NCBI GenBank assembly: GCA_958413895.1
Contig: CATYVQ010000032.1
Coordinates: 1-5,407, forward strand
DNA length: 5,407 nt
DNA from: an uncultured Collinsella sp.
GTDB taxonomy: Bacteria; Actinomycetota; Coriobacteriia; Coriobacteriales; Coriobacteriaceae
Direction: 5' to 3'
Shown here piece by piece: positions 1 through 4,189 of the stretch. Made by a program: the position numbers and the translations under genes. Position 1 is the stretch's first letter. Each line of letters opens with the position of its first letter. The notes beneath the pieces are model-generated. The model ran no database searches and was not told the DNA's origin. It was given only the letters and a program-made list of their open reading frames with translations.

Positions 1-6
1 TTCAAT

Positions 7-83
7 TGGTGCGGCGTATAGGATTCGAACCTATGACGTTCTGATTCGTAGTCAGACCCTCTATCCAGCTGAGGTAACGCCGC
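7..83 (-). tRNA. tRNA-Arg, anticodon ACG (copy 1)
   Basis: Read on the minus strand this folds as a complete 74-nt cloverleaf plus an encoded CCA (positions 9-7). The 7-bp acceptor GCGGCGT/ACGCCGC and the D-stem CCTC/GAGG are perfect. The anticodon stem TCTGA/TCAGA has loop CTACGAA, giving anticodon ACG. The T-stem ATAGG/CCTAT has loop TTCGAAT. It decodes CGN arginine codons; in bacteria A34 of this tRNA is normally deaminated to inosine by TadA. The sequence is identical to the copy at 438-514. Its own terminator would lie left of the window. Confidence 0.97.
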
Positions 84-95
84 AACGCACGGATT

Positions 96-124
96 ATTAT
101 GCACGTGACCCCTCGATGGGTCAA
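96..124 (-). promoter_or_regulatory. Sigma-A-like promoter of tRNA-Arg copy 1
   Basis: On the minus strand a -35 TTGACC (124-119) is followed by a 17-nt spacer and a -10 CATAAT (101-96). Transcription would begin near 89-90, only a few bases before the mature tRNA 5' end at 83. An inverted repeat TGACCC(106-111)/GGGTCA(118-123) overlaps the -35 and spacer. Confidence 0.75.
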
Positions 125-206
125 GCGACAATTTGGAAAAATTTTACGAAGTGATGATTAAGATGCTCGCGCCTCGACCGAGGTTCGAATCCATGCGGTG
201 TTGCCA

Positions 207-237
207 TAAAAGAAAAGCCTCCGTTGCCGGAGGCTTT
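207..237 (-). terminator. Intrinsic terminator behind the tRNA-Arg remnant
   Basis: On the minus strand a perfect 10-bp stem, positions 228-237 with 214-223, closes a 4-nt loop. It is followed by TTTTCTTTT (216-208), a typical U-tract. It lies 10 nt downstream of the truncated tRNA 3' end, the same place the other terminator holds behind copy 2. Confidence 0.85.
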
Positions 238-247
238 CAATTTCGAT

Positions 248-267
248 TGGTGCGGCGTATAGGATTC
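248..267 (-). pseudogene. tRNA-Arg 3' remnant (CCA, acceptor 3' strand, half T-arm)
   Basis: Twenty bases match the 3' end of both intact tRNA-Arg genes exactly: CCA, discriminator A, acceptor strand ACGCCGC, T-stem strand CCTAT and the first part of the T-loop. Homology ends abruptly at 268, inside the palindromic TTCGAA of the T-loop. The D-arm, anticodon arm and 5' acceptor strand are missing, so it cannot make a tRNA. It could be a leftover of unequal recombination between duplicated tRNAs or of an excised integrative element. Confidence 0.85.
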
Positions 268-355
268 CGCGCATCCGCTGTGCGGATCCGCACCGGCTTC
301 GCCCGCCTGCCGGCGTCCTCGCCCGCTCGCTAAAAACGCTCCGCGTTTTCTTGGC
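268..355. other. GC-rich palindromic filler between tRNA repeat units
   Basis: No gene is visible. The block is dense in inverted repeats: ATCCGC/GCGGAT (273-278 with 282-287), a perfect 14-bp palindrome GTGCGGATCCGCAC (280-293), CCGGC/GCCGG (293-297 with 309-313), and AAAACGC/GCGTTTT (333-339 with 343-349). The first two overlap, so they are alternative folds. It separates the tRNA remnant from the second repeat unit and resembles a small REP-like or degraded mobile insertion. I do not recognise a named family. Confidence 0.5.
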
Positions 356-457
356 GCTCGCGCCTCGACCGAGGTTCGAATCCATGCAGCGGCGGCATAA
401 AAGAAAAGCCCCCGTTGCCGGAGGCTTCAAGTTCAATTGGTGCGGCGTATAGGATTC
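356..457. repeat. 103-bp direct repeat, right copy
   Basis: This is the partner of 165-267, starting 191 bp further on. The 32-nt block at 356-387 is identical to 165-196 although the next 9 nt match at only 4 positions. Here the tRNA part (438-457) belongs to the complete tRNA-Arg copy 2. Confidence 0.85.
399..427 (-). terminator. Intrinsic terminator of tRNA-Arg copy 2
   Basis: On the minus strand a 9-bp stem (419-427 with 406-414, one G-U wobble) closes a 4-nt loop and runs into a TTTTCTTTT tract (407-399). It starts 10 nt after the tRNA CCA end, so copy 2 is a self-contained promoter-tRNA-terminator unit. Confidence 0.85.
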
Positions 458-514
458 GAACCTATGACGTTCTGATTCGTAGTCAGACCCTCTATCCAGC
501 TGAGGTAACGCCGC
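438..514 (-). tRNA. tRNA-Arg, anticodon ACG (copy 2)
   Basis: It is base-for-base identical to the gene at 7-83, with the same cloverleaf, anticodon ACG and encoded CCA (440-438). Identity ends one base beyond the 5' end of the mature tRNA (at 515). The 5' flank is clearly different from copy 1, though both flanks keep a related promoter. Two copies probably raise the dosage of this arginine tRNA. Confidence 0.97.
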
Positions 515-525
515 AGCGCAAGACA

Positions 526-555
526 TATAAAACCACTTTAGCCTATTGGAGTCAA
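526..555 (-). promoter_or_regulatory. Sigma-A-like promoter of tRNA-Arg copy 2
   Basis: On minus, -35 TTGACT (555-550) is followed after 17 nt by TTTTAT (532-527), or after 18 nt by TTTATA (531-526). The predicted start near 519 is about 5 nt before the tRNA 5' end (514). The bases before the -35 (gattgtgc) resemble those of the copy 1 promoter (aattgtcgc), which suggests the two promoters share ancestry. Confidence 0.75.
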
Positions 556-591
556 GCACAATCTCAAACTTTTTTGTGGAACGCAGTTTTG

Positions 592-969
592 TCATGCTGC
601 TCCGCATATACCGCCGTTCCCCGTACGATCGATTGGCTTTTCGATCACGTCAAACTTAGCATCAAGTTCCCTCAGGAGCGATCTCACCCGCTGGGCACAG
701 TCATAATCGGCAAACGAGATGCTCAGCATGCGCGCGACCTGGTTGGGAGTCCCAACTCCATAGAAGTGCTCCAGCGCCACAAGCCCCTCGTGCGTCACAA
801 AGGTCTCGACCACATGCGGCGACTCCTCAAAGCACCATTGGGTCAACGGACCCTCGCTCGCCTGCCGAACCACCAGGCCACCCATGCCAGACGGCTCACA
901 CGTTACAAGCAGGTACTCCCCGCCCTCGTCGCTCTCAAACAAAACCACCCGATCATCAAACAGCTCCAT
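592..969 (-). CDS. Hypothetical protein, 125 aa, possible SOS-regulated gene
   Basis: I do not recognise this protein. It starts at ATG 969 (MELFDDRVVLF) with a Shine-Dalgarno-like AAAGGGGA a few bases before it, and stops at TGA 594-592. It is acidic and has no visible signal peptide or membrane helix, so it is probably cytoplasmic. The N-terminal half looks like beta strands (residues 7-36, with a Gly-rich turn PSGMGG at 26-31). A helical part follows (about 60-108, including a charged helix around 92-105). The tail from about 112 is Gly-rich and probably disordered. It stands alone, 78 bp upstream of tRNA-Arg copy 2 on the same strand, with no clear terminator between. A GAAC-N4-GTTC box 60 bp before the start suggests LexA control. 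The function is unknown; the reading frame itself is well supported. Confidence 0.75.
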   Translation of the reverse strand: MELFDDRVVLFESDEGGEYLLVTCEPSGMGGLVVRQASEGPLTQWCFEESPHVVETFVTHEGLVALEHFYGVGTPNQVARMLSISFADYDCAQRVRSLLRELDAKFDVIEKPIDRTGNGGICGAA

Positions 970-1002
970 CGCGTCCCCTTTCTCACGCTCTTATTTAGCA
1001 AA

Positions 1003-1041
1003 AGCATAGCAGGTAGATGGCTGTATACAGAACAGTTGTTC
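1003..1041 (-). promoter_or_regulatory. Candidate LexA/DinR box (1030-1041) with weak promoter
   Basis: Positions 1030-1041 read GAACAGTTGTTC, matching the GAAC-N4-GTTC core of Bacillus and actinobacterial LexA operators, with 5-bp symmetric arms. A perfect palindrome CTGTATACAG (1021-1030) abuts it. On minus, a -10-like TATGCT (1008-1003) puts the expected -35 at about 1026-1032, which the box overlaps; the -35 itself is poor. Repression of the 125-aa gene by LexA would fit this geometry. Confidence 0.5.
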
Positions 1042-1091
1042 GTGTGTTTTCTATTGAGCTGTCCGCACGGCATGATATGGACCTGCGCACG

Positions 1092-1118
1092 AAATAGGGC
1101 GCCCCCGAAGGAGCGCCC
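1092..1118 (-). terminator. Intrinsic terminator of serS
   Basis: On minus, a 9-bp stem with one U-G wobble (1118-1110 with 1105-1097) is capped by a stable UUCG tetraloop and followed by a short TATTTC tract. It begins 24 nt after the serS stop codon. The U-tract is weak but the stem is strong. Confidence 0.85.
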
Positions 1119-1142
1119 TTGCATATCCCCTATGCAGCCAAG

Positions 1143-2426
1143 TTACGCGACCGGCTCGATCTTCTCGAGACCGCCCATGTAAGGACGCAGAACCTCGGGG
1201 ATCGTAATGGTGCCGTCGGCGTTCTGGTAGTTCTCCAGAATGGCGGCCATGGTGCGGCCGGCCGGCAGACCGGAACCGTTGAGAGTGTGCAGGTAGCGCG
1301 AACCCTTGAAGTTCTCGGGGTCGCGATACTTGATGTTGGCGCGGCGAGCCTGGAAGTCACCGCAGTTGGAGCAGGAGCTGATCTCCTTGTAGGCGTTGTA
1401 GCTCGGCAGCCAGACCTCGATATCGTAGGTCTGACGGGCAGAGAAGCCCAAGTCACCGGTGCACAGGCTGATCACGCGATACGGAAGGCCCAGCTGCTGC
1501 AGCAGGTACTCGGCCTCGGCGGTCATACTCTCGAGCTCCTCGTCGGACTCCTCCGGCTTAGCGAACTTGACCATCTCGACCTTGTCGAACTCGTGCTGAC
1601 GGATGATGCCGCGGGTGTCGCGACCGGCGGAACCGGCCTCCTCGCGGAAGCAGGGGGTGAAGGCGGTGTAGCGGCGCGGCAGGGTGTCGGCGTCGAGGAC
1701 CTCGCCGGCATGCAGGTTGGTGAGCACGACCTCGGCGGTGGGAATCAGGAAGTTGTCGCCCGAGACGTGATAGGCGTCGTCCTCGAACTTGGGCAGCTGG
1801 CCCGTGCCGAACATGGTCTGACGCTTGACGACGATAGGCGGCCACCACTCCTTAAAGCCACGGCTCGTGTGCGTATCAAGGAAGAAGTTGATGAGGGCGC
1901 GCTCAAGACGGGCGCCGGCGCCACCGAGAACGGTGAAGCGGCTGCCGGAGAGCTTGTTGCCACGCTCGAAGTCGAGGATGTCCAGATCGGTGCCCAGATC
2001 CCAGTGCGGCTTAAAGTCGAAGTCGAACTCGCGCGGGGTGCCCCAACGACGGCGCTCAATGTTCTCGTCCTCGTCCTTGCCGTACGGCGTGGCCTCGCAA
2101 GGAATGTTGGGCAGGTGAGCCATGAAGTCGTACTGCTCCTGCTCGAGAGCAGTACGGCGCTCGGCCAGACCGTCAATCTTCTCGTTGACGGCGCGCACGG
2201 CCTCCTTGGCGGCCTCGGCCTCGTCCTTCTTGCCCTCCTTCATCAGGGCGCCGATCTTCTTGGACTCGGCATTGCGCGTAGCCTGGAGCTCCTCGACCTC
2301 GGTGATGACGGCACGGCGCTCGTCGTCGAGCTCAAAGAACTTCTCGCGATCCCAAGACGTCTGGCGGTTAGCCATGGCGACATCGATGGCATCGGGGTTC
2401 TCGCGAACAAACTTGATATCAAGCAT
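1143..2426 (-). CDS. serS: Seryl-tRNA synthetase
   Basis: Class II aminoacyl-tRNA synthetase that activates serine with ATP and loads it on tRNA-Ser (and tRNA-Sec where present); cytoplasmic homodimer. The chosen 427-aa form has the usual bacterial length and the family start MLDIKFVRENPD. Residues about 27-100 form the charged two-helix coiled-coil arm that reads the long variable arm of tRNA-Ser. The catalytic domain follows. Motif 1 lies around 163-200. The serine-site TAE is at 230-232. Motif 2 covers about 256-280, with FREE at 260-263 and RDTRG at 269-273. The conserved ISSCSNCGDFQARR is at 349-362, and motif 3, NGSGLPAGR, at 383-391. The frame stays open 9 codons upstream (ATG 2453), but that start lacks a ribosome site, whereas ATG 2426 has GGAGGA 4 nt before it. 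No T-box leader is visible in the 110-bp gap to the next gene. Confidence 0.97.
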   Translation of the reverse strand: MLDIKFVRENPDAIDVAMANRQTSWDREKFFELDDERRAVITEVEELQATRNAESKKIGALMKEGKKDEAEAAKEAVRAVNEKIDGLAERRTALEQEQYDFMAHLPNIPCEATPYGKDEDENIERRRWGTPREFDFDFKPHWDLGTDLDILDFERGNKLSGSRFTVLGGAGARLERALINFFLDTHTSRGFKEWWPPIVVKRQTMFGTGQLPKFEDDAYHVSGDNFLIPTAEVVLTNLHAGEVLDADTLPRRYTAFTPCFREEAGSAGRDTRGIIRQHEFDKVEMVKFAKPEESDEELESMTAEAEYLLQQLGLPYRVISLCTGDLGFSARQTYDIEVWLPSYNAYKEISSCSNCGDFQARRANIKYRDPENFKGSRYLHTLNGSGLPAGRTMAAILENYQNADGTITIPEVLRPYMGGLEKIEPVA

Positions 2427-2430
2427 TAGA

Positions 2431-2436
2431 TCCTCC
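2431..2436 (-). promoter_or_regulatory. serS ribosome binding site
   Basis: GGAGGA on the minus strand, 4 nt before ATG 2426. It decides the start in favour of MLDIKF over the upstream in-frame ATG at 2453, which has only weak sequence before it. Confidence 0.85.
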
Positions 2437-2455
2437 GGCGATATACATTCCATTT

Positions 2456-2494
2456 AGGTTGCAACCTTGTACATGTATGGGCAAGTATATACTT
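2456..2494. promoter_or_regulatory. Palindromic divergent promoter region, serS / small membrane protein
   Basis: Two perfect 12-bp palindromes, AGGTTGCAACCT (2456-2467) and AAGTATATACTT (2483-2494), flank an 8-bp palindrome TACATGTA (2470-2477). The second contains TATACT on both strands (plus 2488-2493, minus 2489-2484), a 5/6 match to the -10 consensus. For serS a weak -35 TTGGGT lies 18 nt upstream of the minus hexamer. For the plus gene a TTGTAC (2467-2472) sits 15 nt away, which is short. The promoter assignment is inference; the palindromes are plain. Confidence 0.5.
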
Positions 2495-2537
2495 ATGAGC
2501 GTTTACGACCCAACTCAACTACGCAAGAAGGCACCCA

Positions 2538-2711
2538 ATGGACGCAGTTTTTTCCTTTTTGTTTGGCACCCGCACCGGTTTTGCCATCCTTTTCGCCGGC
2601 GGCATCCTGTTATTTGCGATTCTTGCCTTTGTAATGGAGAAGCGTACCCATAAGATGTACGTCGACCGCGGACCCAAGTCCGAGGATCAGGAAGACAGCT
2701 TCTGGGACTAA
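2538..2711 (+). CDS. Small single-pass membrane protein, 57 aa
   Basis: Short gene with no family I recognise. It starts at ATG 2538 with AGAAGG (2526-2531) 6 nt before it and ends at TAA 2709-2711. Residues 1-13 are a short N-terminus. Residues 14-33 are a clear hydrophobic helix (GFAILFAGGILLFAILAFVM). A basic EKRTHK at 34-39 then suggests the C-terminus is inside the cell. The tail from 43 on is acidic (DRGPKSEDQEDSFWD). The gene is transcribed away from serS and a hairpin with a T-tract begins at its stop codon, so it is a complete one-gene unit. It resembles the many small membrane proteins that bind or regulate a larger membrane complex, but no partner is visible here. Coding support is the start signal, the coherent topology and the terminator. 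Confidence 0.75.
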   Translation: MDAVFSFLFGTRTGFAILFAGGILLFAILAFVMEKRTHKMYVDRGPKSEDQEDSFWD

Positions 2712-2738
2712 CCTGCCAAAAAGGGCCAGGTTTATTTT
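2710..2738 (+). terminator. Intrinsic terminator of the small membrane protein gene
   Basis: Stem AACCTG/CAGGTT (2710-2715 with 2727-2732), two inner C-G pairs past a one-base bulge, and a 6-nt loop, then TTTATTTT. The stem starts inside the stop codon. It is related in sequence to the proC terminator on the opposite strand (2840-2869). Confidence 0.75.
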
Positions 2739-2866
2739 GGTCGGTTTTATCTGGGCAAACGCAAGCGCCCCGCAACCGGTAACGATCCGGTTGCGGGGCG
2801 CTTTTCGCACATACGACAAAACCGCAGGAAAAACCTGCCAAAATAAACCTGTCCCTAAATGGCAGG
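2712..2866. repeat. 155-bp inverted-repeat element in a convergent terminator region
   Basis: Plus 2712-2748 and minus 2866-2830 are 37-nt inverted arms with 31 identities, including a 14-nt identical run CAGGTTTATTTTGG. They enclose 81 bp centred on a perfect 17-bp stem. The similarity runs past the T-tracts of the two terminators, so it is more than convergent terminator design. It may be a small REP- or MITE-like element that now serves as terminators for both neighbours. No transposase and no clear target duplication are visible. Confidence 0.65.
2763..2805. terminator. Strong bidirectional terminator hairpin
   Basis: Perfect 17-bp stem 2763-2779 with 2787-2803, loop TAACGAT, followed on plus by TTTT (2802-2805) and on minus by a weaker CTTGCGTTT. 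It lies between convergent genes and would back up both gene-proximal terminators. Confidence 0.85.
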
Positions 2867-2869
2867 TTT
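2840..2869 (-). terminator. Intrinsic terminator of proC
   Basis: On minus, stem AAACCTG/CAGGTTT (2869-2863 with 2851-2845) with two inner pairs past a one-base bulge and a 6-nt loop, then the tract TTTATTTT. It overlaps the proC stop codon. A 10-bp alternative stem (2830-2839 with 2861-2870) would compete with it. Confidence 0.75.
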
Positions 2870-3639
2870 TACTGGAGAGTTGCGTCGATTGCCTTGACCA
2901 GGGCACTGCGCATGCCGGCGTCCTCGAGCGCAACGACGCCCTTGATGGTGGCGCCACCGGGCGAGCATACGGCATCCTTCATCGCCGCAGGATGCTGACC
3001 AGTTGAAAGCTGCAGCTTTGCCGTACCTAGCACCATCTGGCTCACAATGCGATAGGCATCGGCACGCGGGATACCGTGCTTGACCGCCGCATCGCCCAGG
3101 GCCTCGATTGCCATAGCGACAAATGCCGGAGCGCAACCACCCACCGTGCCGCCCACAAACAGCAGGCTCGTATCGAGCTCGACGACGGTGCCAAGCTTAC
3201 CGAGCAGGTCGAGCACAACAGCACGCTGCTCGTCGCTGAGCGTAGAGGATTTCTCGCAAGCGATGACGCCCTCGCCCACCGAAACCGGTGTGTTGGGCAC
3301 CGTCGAGATATGCGCGACGCCCGGCAGGACCTGCTCCCACTTGGCACTGTCCCAGGTCCAGGCAACCGACAGAACGACTTTTTTGGCAAGAGCATCCTTG
3401 AGCGGGGCGAATACCTTCTCGATCATGTACGGTTTGACCGCAGCGACCACGATATCGGATGCGGCGACAACCTCGGCGGCATCGTGGCAGGCGACCATGC
3501 CGCGTGCCTCGCAGCGCTCAACCAGTACGTCGTAGCGACCCGCGCAGGCGCACATGTCGCTCGCAGCTACACCGGCAGCGATCCAGCCATCGGCCATAGC
3601 GCTCGCCATATTGCCAAAACCGACAAACCCAATCTTCAT
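2869..3639 (-). CDS. proC: Pyrroline-5-carboxylate reductase
   Basis: Cytoplasmic enzyme for the last step of proline synthesis: NAD(P)H-dependent reduction of 1-pyrroline-5-carboxylate to L-proline. The length, 256 aa, is slightly short of the usual 265-280. The N-terminal Rossmann fold opens with MKIGFVGFGNMA (the GxGxM nucleotide loop, residues 7-11). AAVKPYMIEKV (66-76) and VPNTPVSVGEG (114-124) are family landmarks. The C-terminal helical domain has GGTVGGCAPAF (163-173), and the P5CR signature DAVCSPGGATIKGV at 222-235. Two positions differ from the textbook pattern: the GSGPA stretch reads GGCAP, and the usual Arg before the PNTP motif is replaced. It is still probably active because the signature is intact. 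It starts at ATG 3639 with GAGGA 9 nt upstream. It is the last gene of a probable three-gene unit, 73 bp after rlmH, and a separate weak promoter in that gap cannot be excluded. Confidence 0.93.
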   Translation of the reverse strand: MKIGFVGFGNMASAMADGWIAAGVAASDMCACAGRYDVLVERCEARGMVACHDAAEVVAASDIVVAAVKPYMIEKVFAPLKDALAKKVVLSVAWTWDSAKWEQVLPGVAHISTVPNTPVSVGEGVIACEKSSTLSDEQRAVVLDLLGKLGTVVELDTSLLFVGGTVGGCAPAFVAMAIEALGDAAVKHGIPRADAYRIVSQMVLGTAKLQLSTGQHPAAMKDAVCSPGGATIKGVVALEDAGMRSALVKAIDATLQ

Positions 3640-3712
3640 ATCTCATAGTCCTCTCAGACACGCTCTTCAAAACGAAAGCTATTGTCCCACGCCATTGTTT
3701 CGTATTGCCGAC

Positions 3713-4183
3713 CTATTTGTGATACGGCTCGCCACGGCTGATCTTGCAGGCGCGGTAGATTTGCTCCAGCAGCACCACGCGTGCCAGGTTATGCGGCAAG
3801 GTAATGCGTCCAAAGCTGAGCATCTCGTCGGCTCGTGCGCGCACGTCATCGCTCACGCCGTCCGATCCGCCAATCACAAAGGCAATGTCGCTGCTGCCTC
3901 GCAGCATAAGATCGTCGAGCCTCGCCGAGAGCTCCTCACTCGAACGCTCCTTGCCCTCGATAGCCAGCAGGATCACATGCGCTCGAGACGGCAGGGCAGC
4001 AAGAATCGCCGCCCCCTCCTTGTCACGCGCGGCATCCACACCGCCCGCCTTGGCCGGGTCGATATCGGCCACCTCGCGGATATCCACCTTGGCATAGGCG
4101 CCCAGGCGCTTGGTGTACTCGGCACACGCGTCCTTCCAAAAGCGCTCTTTGAGCTTGCCAACACAAACGACGGTGTATTTCAC
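3713..4183 (-). CDS. rlmH: 23S rRNA pseudouridine(1915) N3-methyltransferase RlmH
   Basis: SPOUT-class methyltransferase that uses S-adenosylmethionine to methylate pseudouridine 1915 in helix 69 of 23S rRNA, acting on assembled 70S ribosomes as a homodimer. The length (156 aa) is that of the family. Visible landmarks are the start KYTVVCVGKLKERFW, LAIEGKERSSEEL (73-85), the SAM-knot glycine stretch FVIGGSDGVS (102-111), TLPHNLARVVLLEQIYRA (128-145) and the C-terminal GEPYHK. The start codon is GTG (4183-4181). Its AAGGAG (4198-4193) lies inside the last codons of the upstream SPFH gene, whose stop is 6 bp before it, so the two are probably translationally coupled. Confidence 0.96.
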   Translation of the reverse strand: MKYTVVCVGKLKERFWKDACAEYTKRLGAYAKVDIREVADIDPAKAGGVDAARDKEGAAILAALPSRAHVILLAIEGKERSSEELSARLDDLMLRGSSDIAFVIGGSDGVSDDVRARADEMLSFGRITLPHNLARVVLLEQIYRACKISRGEPYHK

Positions 4184-4189
4184 GCGTGC

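Larger units (their letters stand above)
165..267. repeat. 103-bp direct repeat, left copy (tRNA 3' end, terminator, 32-nt block)
   Basis: This stretch repeats at 356-457 with about 94 of 103 positions identical by hand alignment, including one 1-nt gap. In plus order it holds an identical 32-nt block (165-196, core GAGGTTCGAATCC), a variable 9-nt spacer, an intrinsic terminator, and the last 20 nt of tRNA-Arg. The left copy stops matching inside the tRNA T-loop at 267/268, while the right copy continues into a complete tRNA. It is best read as a tandem duplication of the tRNA tail and its downstream flank. Confidence 0.85.

Noticed and set aside
165..457. CRISPR array suggested by the repeated blocks
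   Set aside because: There are only two copies, 191 bp apart, containing terminators and tRNA sequence. There is no regular spacing and no cas gene.
158..607. A 149-codon minus frame through the tRNA repeats
   Set aside because: It translates tRNA, terminator and palindrome sequence, ends just inside the 3' end of the neighbouring gene, and has no ribosome site.
1121..1135. Small hairpin GCATA/TATGC after serS
   Set aside because: A 5-bp AT-rich stem could occur by chance; the stronger terminator next to it explains the region.
415..1182. A 255-codon plus frame starting in the tRNA region
   Set aside because: Its first part is a translation of the tRNA-Arg complement (the familiar false peptide with RIRTYD...), and the rest is antisense to the 125-aa gene.
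1119..2429. A 436-codon open frame on plus, running opposite serS for its whole length
   Set aside because: It is antisense to a clear serS. Its translation is low-complexity (Leu/Val/Gly/Ala-rich), has no recognisable domain or ribosome site, and is explained by GC-biased codon positions of the real gene.
2427..2537. A T-box or other riboswitch leader for serS
   Set aside because: The gap is only about 110 bp, and I see no T-box sequence or antiterminator/terminator pair.
2459..2653. A 64-codon plus frame over the small membrane protein gene
   Set aside because: It starts inside the promoter palindromes without a Shine-Dalgarno. The 2538-2711 frame has a ribosome site, coherent topology and a matching terminator.
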